Positions 19,427 to 26,578 of a stretch of DNA of 64,000 nucleotides are shown in pieces. Made by a program: the position numbers and the translations under genes. Numbering within the stretch: position 1 is the stretch's first letter; each line of letters starts with the position of its first letter. The stretch spans positions 7,080,001-7,144,000 of the forward strand of contig NZ_CP033365.1 of NCBI RefSeq assembly GCF_013170825.1, written 5' to 3'. The notes under the pieces were generated by a model. It saw only the letters and a program-made list of their open reading frames with translations, was not told the DNA's origin and made no database searches. Source of the DNA: Mesorhizobium sp. NZP2298 (lineage in GTDB: Bacteria > Pseudomonadota > Alphaproteobacteria > Rhizobiales > Rhizobiaceae).

Positions 19427-19872
19427 TGCAGGAGAATCTCGTGGTTTGCACCAAATGCGGCGTGGTCAATCGCTTGCCGCCGAACCGAAACGGCACCGAC
19501 GCGCAATGCGGAAAGTGTGGCGCCCGGCTGTTTTCAGGGGTCCCGCAGGATATCGACGCGATGAACTTCGATCGTCAGATCGGGCGCGGCAGTCTACCCG
19601 TCCTCGTCGATGTCTGGGCTCCATGGTGCGGTCCCTGCAAGACGATGGCGCCGGCCTATGAAGCCGCAGCCAAGGCGCTTGAGCCTCATATTCGGCTGGT
19701 CAAGCTGAATTCCGATCAGGAGCAGGCCATCGCGGCGAGGTTGAGCATTCGCGGCATCCCAACCATGATCCTGTTTCACCATCAGCGAGAGATCGCGCGC
19801 ATCTCGGGGGCTATGAGCGCCAGCCAAATCGTCGGCTGGGTTCGCGGCCATGTACCGACCAGCGCCAGTTGA
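19423..19872 (+). CDS. trxC: Thioredoxin 2 (zinc-finger thioredoxin)
   Basis: The 149-residue protein has an N-terminal zinc ribbon (CTKC at 9-12 and CGKC at 29-32) followed by a thioredoxin domain with active site WCGPC (Cys69, Cys72) and the cis-proline loop RGIPTMILF. TrxC reduces protein disulfides and is linked to oxidative-stress defence. It overlaps the P-type ATPase stop by four bases (ATGA), so the two are translationally coupled. Confidence 0.93.
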   Translation: MMQENLVVCTKCGVVNRLPPNRNGTDAQCGKCGARLFSGVPQDIDAMNFDRQIGRGSLPVLVDVWAPWCGPCKTMAPAYEAAAKALEPHIRLVKLNSDQEQAIAARLSIRGIPTMILFHHQREIARISGAMSASQIVGWVRGHVPTSAS

Positions 19873-19897
19873 GCCTCCCGCCAGACCGGGATCCGTT

Positions 19898-19911
19898 TTG
19901 ACCTTGATCAA
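19898..19911. promoter_or_regulatory. FNR/FixK box
   Basis: TTGAC-CTTG-ATCAA, centred 54 bp upstream of the ATG at 19959. It sits inside a longer palindrome (GACCTTGATCAAGGTC). Confidence 0.75.
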
Positions 19912-19958
19912 GGTCACACGCGGTTGCCACGGTAGGAATGGCGTCAAAGGAGTTTGCC

Positions 19959-20345
19959 ATGACCAGCTTGCATGACCTCACCCCGAAATTCAAGAACATC
20001 CGCCTGCTTCTGGCGCGCGAGAAAGGCCATCCGGAAGGTGACAGCGAAGAAGGCTACGATGTGCTGGCTCCACTCACCGACGAGGGACGGCTGGATGCCG
20101 AGGAATGGAAATCGCATAAGGCCTTCTGCCGCGTCCGCCGCTTTGGCACCGGCGGACAGGATCTTGTCGGTCGCTTGCGCCGCAAGCCAGGCGGTCAATG
20201 GTATTTCGACTATGCCGAGGGCGATCGTGACGATGAGGTTGGCTTTCATCTCGGCGAGGAGCGCTTCGTCACCGGGGAATATGTCTCCATAACGCGCAAC
20301 GGGGCCATGCACACTTATCAGGTGGCCCGGGTCGAGCAACCATAG
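19959..20345 (+). CDS. Conserved hypothetical protein under an FNR box
   Basis: A soluble acidic protein of 128 residues starting MTSLHDLTPKFKNIRLLLAR, with no signal peptide, membrane segment or cysteine cluster. The sequence has a normal coding character and a strong ribosome site (AAGGAG, six bases). I recognise no domain. The C-terminal half (YVSITRNGAMHTYQVARVEQ) looks like a small beta-barrel, which is only an impression. The upstream FNR box suggests expression at low oxygen. Confidence 0.75.
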   Translation: MTSLHDLTPKFKNIRLLLAREKGHPEGDSEEGYDVLAPLTDEGRLDAEEWKSHKAFCRVRRFGTGGQDLVGRLRRKPGGQWYFDYAEGDRDDEVGFHLGEERFVTGEYVSITRNGAMHTYQVARVEQP

Positions 20346-20375
20346 CACGTCTCTCGCATCTGACCGGAGGGAGCC

Positions 20376-20740
20376 ATGTCGCGCCGTATACTTCTTCTCA
20401 TCGGCCACCCCGACCTTCCCCTGGCCGGCTGTGCCGTGCCTTGGCTTCCGCGTATACCGAAAGCGCGGAACGCGCTGGCCACACAGTACGCAAGATCGAC
20501 CTGGCCTTGCTGGACTTTCCGATGCTCCGGACGATGCAGGAGTTCGAGCATGGCGAGATTCCCGACAGCCTGAGAGAGGCGACGGAGGCAGTCGTCTGGG
20601 CGGAGCATTTCGTCCTTGTCTTTCCGCTGCGGCTGGGCACCATGCCGGCCATGCTGAAGGCTTTCCTGGAGCAGGTGATGCGACCAGGCACGGCTTTCAC
20701 CTACCCGGCCAAAGGCGAAAGTTTCGCCAAATCCTTGCTG
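20376..20740 (+). pseudogene. Flavodoxin-like NAD(P)H oxidoreductase, 5' part only, frameshifted
   Basis: Starts MSRRILLLIGHPDL at 20376 with GGAGG upstream. One base is missing near 20413: the next frame gives PSPGRLCRALASAYTESAER, then IDLALLDFPMLRTMQEFEHG, AEHFVLVFPLRLGTMPAMLK and EQVMRPGTAFTYP, typical of the flavodoxin-2 (quinone/NAD(P)H oxidoreductase) family. Similarity ends at about 20740, where the opposite strand starts to encode a piece of alcohol dehydrogenase. The 3' half of the gene is gone. Confidence 0.7.
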
Positions 20741-21112
20741 CGCGAAAGCGAAATGCTCATCGGCAACGACATGCCTGGCGAAGCCGCCATCGCGCGTATA
20801 GCCGGTGAAGAGCGGCTGGTCACACAGGTTTTCGGCGCCGGCGCTGCAATAGGGACAATGTCCGCAAGTGTGCCCCAGCCATGGAGCGCCTGCTCTCTGC
20901 CCGAGCGGGATTTCGACACGCCCTCACCGACAGGATCGACGATGCCGACGATTCCGTGACCCGGCACGAGCGGCAGCTTCGGCCATGGCAACTCACCGTC
21001 CACGACACGCAGATCGGCGCGGCAGACCGCGCATGCCTCAACCTTGCAAGGGATCCGGGCGGTCGACGAGCGTCAAACGCGTACCGGGCTTTTCCAGCAC
21101 CATTGCCTTCAT
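20740..21112 (-). pseudogene. Zinc-dependent alcohol dehydrogenase, N-terminal fragment with frameshifts
   Basis: From the ATG at 21112 the minus strand reads MKAMVLEKPGTRLTLVDRPD, shifts frame to VEACAVCRADLRVVDGELPW then LPLVPGHGIVGIVDPVGEGV (catalytic-zinc Cys and GH region), and shifts again to WLGHTCGHCPYCSAGAENLC, which has the four structural-zinc cysteines, then FTGYTRDGGFARHVVADEHF. It then runs into the flavodoxin-like remnant on the other strand near 20740. Two frameshifts and loss of the C-terminal two thirds make it non-functional. The intact family oxidises alcohols with NAD(P)+. Confidence 0.75.
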
Positions 21113-21197
21113 CACGCTTCCCCGGCTTCTCAGATGGTAGATGAGAACAGCCCCGCTTCCATTCGGAATGGAAACGCTCGGGTTTGGCACCTCGTTC

Positions 21198-21371
21198 CTA
21201 TCGCGGGTCCCTGATCTTGACCGGGTACGGCCGGATGTGACGACCGAAACCGTGACTCGCTGGACCATGGCTATGCTTCCGGGCAGAAAGCACTTCGAAA
21301 TAAAGGCCCGCGGCGGCGAGATAGGCGAGGCCGAGTATCCCAGCCCAGATTTCAATCATATCGGACGTCAT
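21198..21371 (-). CDS. Small membrane protein A (57 aa), paralogue of the protein at 57541-57708
   Basis: A 57-residue ORF starts MTSDMIEIWAGILG at 21371 with AGGAG eight bases upstream. It has one hydrophobic segment (about residues 7-22), then LYFEVLSARK and a basic tail with HGFGRHIRPYPVKIR. The 55-residue ORF at 57541-57708 has the same plan: one helix, IYFEMASSK, then YGFGRRSRPRHPKTR. Both have an FNR box about 63 bp before the start codon. I recognise no described family; it could be a small oxidase or membrane-enzyme accessory subunit. The next sequence downstream on this strand is the alcohol dehydrogenase remnant. Confidence 0.6.
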   Translation of the reverse strand: MTSDMIEIWAGILGLAYLAAAGLYFEVLSARKHSHGPASHGFGRHIRPYPVKIRDPR

Positions 21372-21428
21372 GTCAGATTCTCCTGGTTGGTCCTGACCAG
21401 ATAATTGCCGAGCCAAATCATGCCGGCC

Positions 21429-21442
21429 TTGATCGTGGTCAA
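21429..21442. promoter_or_regulatory. FNR/FixK box
   Basis: TTGAT-CGTG-GTCAA, centred 64 bp before the start of small membrane protein A (minus strand). It may also influence the divergent fixK. Confidence 0.7.
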
Positions 21443-21504
21443 TCGCACCGACCATGTGGCCCGCATGCGATATCTGGCTCCATCGGATGATTTCGGGCTC
21501 GCTC

Positions 21505-21520
21505 TAGGTAGTTTCCCTTA
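21505..21520 (+). promoter_or_regulatory. FixJ-like binding site upstream of fixK
   Basis: TAGGTAGTTTCCCTTA resembles the FixJ operator of rhizobial fixK promoters, as I recall it. It ends 73 bp before the fixK ATG, a position suited to an activator. A regular FNR box is not present between it and the gene. Confidence 0.5.
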
Positions 21521-21593
21521 GGGAGATAACCGAATTTCAGCGTGGCCGGATTTGCGCGATTGCTGTTGTCACAAATTCACCAGGACCCCAGCC

Positions 21594-22241
21594 ATGTACG
21601 CTCAAGCCTCCGCCAAGATCGAACTGCCGTCCTATCTTCTCCAGCAGAACCCAGCCGCCATCTTTGACGGCGCGGCCGTGCAGCCAGTGAGCTTCTTCCC
21701 GGCAGGCACCGAGATTTACGCTCAAGGCGAAAAGGCCGGAGCTCTTTACTACGTCGAGTTCGGCGCGGTCCGCATCTACCGGCTGCTCGCCGATGGCCGC
21801 AGGCAGATCAGCGCGTTCCATCTGGCGGGAGAAACCTTCGGGTTCGAGGCCGACGCCACTCACCACTTCTTCGCCGAAGCGATCAGCGCAACCGGTGTCC
21901 GGGCCTTGCGCGCTCCATCAGGCACGGACATGTCCCGCCAGCTCCTGCCTCTCGCGCTCAAGGGCCTGACCCGGGCACAGGAACATCTCCTCGTGCTAGG
22001 CCGCCAGAACGCCATCGAGCGCGTCGCGGCATTCCTCGTCGAAATGTCGGAGCGTCAGGGCGGGCTGCGGCAGGTGGAATTGCCAATGTCGCGGAACGAC
22101 ATCGGCGACTATCTTGGCCTTACCATCGAGACCGTGTCGCGGGTCTTCACCCGCCTGAAGGAGAAAGGCGTAATCCGCCTGCTCACCCTGCGCAGCATCG
22201 AAATTCTCAAGCGCGATACGCTGCTGGCAATGGGGGAATAG
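21594..22241 (+). CDS. fixK: Crp/Fnr-family regulator, FixK-like
   Basis: The 215-residue protein has a cyclic-nucleotide-binding-like beta barrel (residues about 30-130) and a C-terminal helix-turn-helix with [20 protein letters not shown], the recognition helix type that reads TTGAT-N4-ATCAA. It lacks the N-terminal cysteine cluster of Fnr, so it cannot sense oxygen itself; this is characteristic of FixK, which is controlled through FixLJ. A FixJ-like site lies upstream and fixLJ are at 50.9-53.1 kb. It is likely a main activator of the boxes in this window, shared with Fnr (31157-31870). Confidence 0.88.
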   Translation: MYAQASAKIELPSYLLQQNPAAIFDGAAVQPVSFFPAGTEIYAQGEKAGALYYVEFGAVRIYRLLADGRRQISAFHLAGETFGFEADATHHFFAEAISATGVRALRAPSGTDMSRQLLPLALKGLTRAQEHLLVLGRQNAIERVAAFLVEMSERQGGLRQVELPMSRNDIGDYLGLTIETVSRVFTRLKEKGVIRLLTLRSIEILKRDTLLAMGE

Positions 22242-22286
22242 GCCATTCGAGCCAATCCCGCGCATCAATCCTGAAAGGGGCGCAAA

Positions 22287-22802
22287 ATGAAAACCACACT
22301 TACAACTCACACTGGATTTCGCTTCGAAGTGCGTCATGCGCGCCCCGATGATGAGCCGATCGTTGCCGAGTTCTTCACCCATGTGACGCCGGAAGACCTG
22401 CGCTTCCGCTTCCTCGGGGCCGTGAAGGAGGTTTCGCACGAGCGGCTGGTGGCAATGACCCGCACCGATGATCCGCATGTCCATAATTTTCTTGCCTTCT
22501 CGGCCGACGGAATGCTGATCGCGGTGGCGACCCTCGCCGCCGATCCGGCCGACCAGCGTGGCGAAGTCGCCATCTGCATCCGCGAGGATCGCAAGCATCT
22601 CGGCGTCAGCTGGGAATTTCTCGGCTATATCGCGCGCTACGCGGACGAGCACGGCATCAAGACGATCGAGTCGATCGAGAACCGTGAGAACCGCGCGGCG
22701 ATCGAACTCGAACGTGAGATGGGTTTCACCGTCACAATGGATTCCGACGACCCGACGCTCGTTCTGGTTCGGCGCAAGCTCGGCGCCAAGATACCGAGCT
22801 AA
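22287..22802 (+). CDS. GNAT-family acetyltransferase
   Basis: The 171-residue protein is a single GNAT domain. Its central part (TPEDLRFRFLGAVKEVSHER then LVAMTRTDD) closely resembles the start of the C-terminal GNAT domain of the Pat-like protein at 14333-17014 (SPDDLRLRFLSLRKNFPDQM), so it is probably a stand-alone relative of that protein-acetylating domain. The acetyl-CoA-binding segment is REDRKHLGVSWEFLGYIARY. Substrate unknown; a protein target is plausible by this similarity. It follows fixK by 45 bp in the same direction and has GGGG before the ATG. Confidence 0.85.
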   Translation: MKTTLTTHTGFRFEVRHARPDDEPIVAEFFTHVTPEDLRFRFLGAVKEVSHERLVAMTRTDDPHVHNFLAFSADGMLIAVATLAADPADQRGEVAICIREDRKHLGVSWEFLGYIARYADEHGIKTIESIENRENRAAIELEREMGFTVTMDSDDPTLVLVRRKLGAKIPS

Positions 22803-22983
22803 AGCATGCAGCCCGGAAATGCGCGGCCATGGCATGCATAAGGCAATGGCCCAAAGTGCGTCGCCTGAATCCGTTTCAGCGCGACGCGCTCTGGCTTTTT
22901 GCCATCCGGGCATGATGCGGAAAAACGCGAAGCGGTTTTCCGGCGACATTGTGTTCTATCCATTTGATCTTGATACGGATTCG

Positions 22984-23010
22984 GATTTCAGGTCGATTCG
23001 ACCTGAAATC
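22984..23010. repeat. 27-bp near-perfect palindrome in a gene-poor stretch
   Basis: GATTTCAGGTCGA, one T, then its exact complement TCGACCTGAAATC. It lies in a stretch (about 22803-23018) with no gene that also contains GCGAAGCGGTTTTCCG. Such elements are, as far as I recall, dispersed repeats in Mesorhizobium-type genomes. It could also form a transcript hairpin. Confidence 0.6.
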
Positions 23011-23018
23011 ATCCGACT

Positions 23019-23310
23019 CTAGCGCGGCACCGGGATTGCCTCGAAGCCGAGCAACTCTGCAGCCACCGCACGTTCCTCGTCGGCTGGAATGAGAAGCACG
23101 TCGACGAGGGTATCCGGGGCGCTGGCCAATTCTTCGCCGTTCGCATTCCTCGAAGACATCCTGCAACCGGTTCGAAGCCGTCTCGTCGGGCCCGACGAGC
23201 GGAAACTCCTGGCGCTTCGGTTCAACGTCATGACGTCGCGCAGGAAACTGCCCATCACGCGGGTTGACGCCGACCGCGGCTCCAAACCCATTTCGAAGCC
23301 GCGACTCGCA
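23019..23310 (-). pseudogene. Phosphoketolase fragment fused to a possible acetate-kinase C-terminus
   Basis: The minus strand reads TRVMGSFLRDVMTLN, then in another frame FPLVGPDETASNRLQDVFEE; this matches a conserved segment of xylulose-5-phosphate/fructose-6-phosphate phosphoketolase (GPDETxSNR). A third segment, SAPDTLVDVLLIPADEERAV up to the stop at 23019, resembles the end of acetate kinase (…S.V.VLVIPTDEE…). The two enzymes are neighbours in many genomes (phosphoketolase makes acetyl-phosphate, acetate kinase uses it), which supports a collapsed xfp-ackA pair. The acetate-kinase part is the weaker call. Confidence 0.5.
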
Positions 23311-23399
23311 GGACAAGACAGCGCCGTCTTTGCTTCAGAGCAACGAACGCCCTGAAAAGGCTAGGCAGGATAGTCGTTTGCAAGATGCGGACAAGCAAC

Positions 23400-23612
23400 A
23401 TGAAACGCAAATTGAACGCCGATGCGACCATGGACGGGATCATGCGCGAGGCGCCGGCGACAATTCGGGTCGTTCTCCAGCACGGAATGCTGTGCGTCGG
23501 CTGCCCGATCGCGCCCTTTCACACCGTTTTCGACGCGGCGCGCGAGCATGACCTGGATGAGGATCAGCTTCGCCACGATCTGGAGGCGGCCATCGAAAAT
23601 GACGTGGATTAG
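23400..23612 (+). CDS. DUF1858 domain protein
   Basis: A 70-residue protein with the DUF1858 signature VVLQHGMLCVGCPIAPFHTV (two cysteines in CVGCP). The family is small and cytosolic; many members stand next to hybrid-cluster or nitrogen-oxide genes, and a redox or metal role is suspected but not shown. The start could also be the ATG at 23385. It is convergent with nnrR, overlapping its stop by four bases. Confidence 0.75.
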   Translation: MKRKLNADATMDGIMREAPATIRVVLQHGMLCVGCPIAPFHTVFDAAREHDLDEDQLRHDLEAAIENDVD

Positions 23613-24313
23613 CTCTTTGCCGCGCGACCTTCAGCGATGACAAGGAGACGATGCGGCTCGATCACGACTATCCTCTGCCGTCCGCTTTTGACCAGCCCCT
23701 GGTCCTCCCAGGCGGAAAGCAGCCGGCTGACCGTATGAAGCGTGGTGCCCGTCATTTCCGCAACGTCCTGGCGTGAAATCGGGAAGTCGATCAGAATTCC
23801 CTCCTCGGTCTTTTTTCCTGACTGCTTGATCAGCTTCAGCAAGGCATGCGCAACGCGCTGCTCCACCTGCTCGGTGGACATCTCGATGACGCGGGCATGG
23901 GCATCCTGCAGCCTCACTCCCACCGCCTTATAGGTATTGGCACTGAAGCTCGGAAAGCTCGCGGCGAATGTGGACCAAAGCTGGCTCGGCCAGGCAAGCA
24001 CCACGCAATCGACGGCCGCGACGGCATTTGCCGGATAGGTCGTCCGACCCAGCGCGCTGGCAATCCCCATCAATTCGCCCGGGCTTATATAGCGCACGGT
24101 CACCTCATGCCCATCCGGAGTCGATTTCACCACGCGCACATGACCGTCGAGCAGCAGGAAGAACAAATGGGCCTCCTGCTCCTGCTCGAACACCGGCTGA
24201 TCCTTGGCGACCCGAATAGACCTTGCCTGTCCGACCACGCGATCGAGGTCCGCGGAAGCGATCCCCTCGAATACGGACAGCCCGGCAATCAGTGATCGAT
24301 CAAGGCTTGCCAA
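23609..24313 (-). CDS. nnrR: Crp/Fnr-family NO-responsive regulator
   Basis: The 234-residue protein has a Crp-like sensory barrel and a helix-turn-helix with SRQDVAEMTGTTLHTVSRLL, which matches NnrR of nitrite-reducing rhizobia. No N-terminal iron-sulfur cysteines are present; members of the group sense NO, probably through haem. NnrR activates nirK, nnrS and nor genes through TTGCG-N4-CGCAA boxes, which are found here before nnrS, pseudoazurin and nirK. It is divergent from nnrS. Confidence 0.88.
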   Translation of the reverse strand: MASLDRSLIAGLSVFEGIASADLDRVVGQARSIRVAKDQPVFEQEQEAHLFFLLLDGHVRVVKSTPDGHEVTVRYISPGELMGIASALGRTTYPANAVAAVDCVVLAWPSQLWSTFAASFPSFSANTYKAVGVRLQDAHARVIEMSTEQVEQRVAHALLKLIKQSGKKTEEGILIDFPISRQDVAEMTGTTLHTVSRLLSAWEDQGLVKSGRQRIVVIEPHRLLVIAEGRAAKS

Positions 24314-24434
24314 ACGCCCTCCTCCCCAACTTCAACAATGCAACGCGCTCAGGCCCCTGCCCGAGTGTGTCACGGACCACCGCGCCTCGACAAGTGGAGC
24401 CTCCCTTGGCTGCCACTGACAATCACCCGCTTGT

Positions 24435-24448
24435 TTGCGCTGGGGCAA
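24435..24448. promoter_or_regulatory. NnrR-type box upstream of nnrS
   Basis: TTGCG-CTGG-GGCAA, one mismatch from TTGCG-N4-CGCAA; centre 76 bp before the nnrS start. Confidence 0.6.
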
Positions 24449-24517
24449 GCTCCACCCTTCGCGACCGGGATAGAAGACCCCAAACAGGCGCCCTGCCTGG
24501 TTTCGATGAGGCATCTC

Positions 24518-25717
24518 ATGGCAATTCCACGGACGCGACCAAGCGCCTATCCGGCAATTCTCTCTTACGGGTTCCGGCCCTTCTTTCTGCTCGGCTCCCT
24601 GCAAGCCGCTGCTGCGATCCTTTTTTGGCTGCCCCTCTACTACGGCAAGTTCGAAACCTTCAGCGCCTTCCTGCCCGTGGACTGGCATATTCATGAATTG
24701 CTTTTCGGCTACCTGCCGGCAGTCGTGACCGGATTCCTGCTCACTGCAATTCCGAATTGGACCGGACGGCTTCCCGTTCAGGATCTTCGCCTGCTGATGC
24801 TGGTGCTGCTCTGGGTTGCTGGTCGGGCGGCCGTGTTCCTTTCCGCGGAAACGGGATGGCTCCTGAGCGCGGTCATGGACTGCTCCTTTCTTCTCGCGGT
24901 GGTGGCGGCCGCCGCAACGGAAATCATTGCCGGGCGAAACTGGCGAAACCTCAAGGTGCTGCTGCCCGTCACGATCCTCTTTGCGGCAAACGTCATGTTT
25001 CATCTGGAGGCGCATTATCAGGGAGCCTCCGACATGAGCCGGCGTCTCGGCCTTGGAGCGGTTGTCGTCCTCATCATGATTGTCGGCGGGCGGATAATCC
25101 CAAGCTTCACCCGTAACTGGCTGGCTCGCGAGAACCCCGGCCGGCTCCCGGTATCGTTTGGCAAGTTCGATATCGCAACAATCGCGCTGTCTGCCGTCGG
25201 CCTCGCAGCGTGGACCTTCTTTCCCGATAATACTGCAACCGGCGCATTGCTGATCGCCGCAGCAGTCTTCAACGCAGTTCGGCTTGCCCGCTGGGCGGGC
25301 GACCGGACGCCGGCCGACCCTTTGGTTCTGATCCTGCACATTGCGTTCGCCTTTGTGCCTCTGGGCCTGTTGCTTGCCGGACTGGCCGTGTTCGCGCCGG
25401 GAGCAGTTCCTGCGGTGGCCGGCATTCATGCATTGGCTGTGGGAGCGGTGGCATGCATGACGCTTGCCGTCATGACCCGCGCCTCCCTCGGTCATACCGG
25501 CCGCGAACCGACGGCAAGCGCCGGAACACGTGCGATTTTCGCTGCGATCGTCATTGCCGCCATCCTGCGGGTAGCCGCCGCTATGGCTCCCGCCGTAGCA
25601 ATTCTCCTGTATATCTCGGCGGCCTTCTGGGTTGCCGCCTTCATTGGCTACGCCGTTCTCTTTGGCGGAATGCTCGTGCGACCGCGCCGGCAAGCGCGCG
25701 GCAAGAGCGGCGCATGA
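24518..25717 (+). CDS. nnrS: NnrS-family haem/copper membrane protein
   Basis: The 399-residue integral membrane protein has about 12 hydrophobic segments and the NnrS motifs GFRPFFLLGS near the N-terminus, WHIHELLFGYLPAVVTGFLL, IPNWTGRLP, and MIVGGRIIPSFTRNWL. NnrS proteins relieve nitrosative stress during nitrite respiration and contain haem and copper. The start at 24518 is preferred because GAGG precedes it and the core begins ten residues later. Divergent from nnrR with an NnrR-type box between them. Confidence 0.9.
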   Translation: MAIPRTRPSAYPAILSYGFRPFFLLGSLQAAAAILFWLPLYYGKFETFSAFLPVDWHIHELLFGYLPAVVTGFLLTAIPNWTGRLPVQDLRLLMLVLLWVAGRAAVFLSAETGWLLSAVMDCSFLLAVVAAAATEIIAGRNWRNLKVLLPVTILFAANVMFHLEAHYQGASDMSRRLGLGAVVVLIMIVGGRIIPSFTRNWLARENPGRLPVSFGKFDIATIALSAVGLAAWTFFPDNTATGALLIAAAVFNAVRLARWAGDRTPADPLVLILHIAFAFVPLGLLLAGLAVFAPGAVPAVAGIHALAVGAVACMTLAVMTRASLGHTGREPTASAGTRAIFAAIVIAAILRVAAAMAPAVAILLYISAAFWVAAFIGYAVLFGGMLVRPRRQARGKSGA

Positions 25718-25791
25718 AAGGTTGGCTGGCGACGTTCCGCGGTCGCCCAGTTCCTACCAGTCCCGCGCCAATCATTTTTCGTCGAAACAAT

Positions 25792-25805
25792 TTGCGCCAG
25801 CACAA
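25792..25805. promoter_or_regulatory. NnrR-type box upstream of pseudoazurin
   Basis: TTGCG-CCAG-CACAA, one mismatch in the right half; centre 81 bp before the pseudoazurin start. Confidence 0.55.
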
Positions 25806-25879
25806 ATTGCCAGGCCGTCCGACGGCCTACAAGGACGCAGCGGTTGATGCCGTGATGAACCAAAGAAAGGACTATTCCA

Positions 25880-26326
25880 ATGAAACTGCCCCTCATCGCC
25901 GCGGCGATCGCGTTGCTCTCAATCACCGGCGCGGCAAATGCCGAAGAACATGTCGTCCAGATGCTGAACAAGGGTGACAAGGGTTCGATGGTCTTCCAGC
26001 CCGACTTCGTCCAGGCGGCGCCCGGCGACACCATCAAGTTCGTGCCGACCGACAAGACCCACAATGCAGAGATCATCAAGGGAATGATTCCGGACGGCGC
26101 CGAGCCCTTCAAGGGCAAGGCGAGCGAGGAGATCGCGGTCACCCTCACCAAGGAAGGTGTCTATGGCGTGAAGTGCGCGCCCCACTATGGCATGGGCATG
26201 GTGGCGCTGATCGTCGTCGGCAAGCCGGTCAACCTGGATGCGGCGGAAGCCGTCAAGCAGATCGGCAAGGCAAAGCCGGTCTTTGCCGAGTTGTTCGCCG
26301 AGGCGACCAAAGCTGCTTCGAACTGA
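25880..26326 (+). CDS. Pseudoazurin (blue copper electron donor)
   Basis: The 148-residue cupredoxin has a 21-residue signal peptide ending ANA and the four type-1 copper ligands: His61 (KTHNAE), Cys99, His102 and Met107 (VKCAPHYGMGM). Pseudoazurin donates electrons to copper nitrite reductase in the periplasm, which fits nirK 253 bp downstream. A strong terminator follows, so nirK has its own promoter. AAAGGA lies eight bases before the ATG. Confidence 0.95.
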   Translation: MKLPLIAAAIALLSITGAANAEEHVVQMLNKGDKGSMVFQPDFVQAAPGDTIKFVPTDKTHNAEIIKGMIPDGAEPFKGKASEEIAVTLTKEGVYGVKCAPHYGMGMVALIVVGKPVNLDAAEAVKQIGKAKPVFAELFAEATKAASN

Positions 26327-26373
26327 CCCGACATCATTTGAGCCTGCCTCCGGTGATGGCGAGCCGGAAGCAC

Positions 26374-26415
26374 TGGCCGGGCGGACCTGGGGAGAGGTCC
26401 GACCCGGCCATTTTC
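26374..26415 (+). terminator. Rho-independent terminator after pseudoazurin
   Basis: A long GC-rich hairpin (TGGCCGGG-c-GGACCT ... AGGTCC-ga-CCCGGCCA) followed by TTTTCATTT. It separates the pseudoazurin and nirK transcripts. Confidence 0.8.
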
Positions 26416-26507
26416 ATTTCTGCCGTTTGGCACGCCGCCGTGACCAGGGTCATCGCAAAGACATGCTTCGGCAACTGCCTTCAAGTCAAAATTCATCTGG
26501 CTCAGAT

Positions 26508-26521
26508 TTGCGCAAACGCAA
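26508..26521. promoter_or_regulatory. NnrR box upstream of nirK
   Basis: TTGCG-CAAA-CGCAA is a perfect palindrome of the NnrR type, centred 64 bp before the nirK start. Confidence 0.85.
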
Positions 26522-26578
26522 AGACGTGCCGCGTCAAGTCACTATCCTGATTCCATCGAAACCGTTGAAGTCGAGGAC

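Noticed and set aside
24332..25693. 453-codon minus-strand open frame
   Set aside because: Shadow of nnrS; the translation is low-complexity Gly/Arg/Gln-rich and has no domain.
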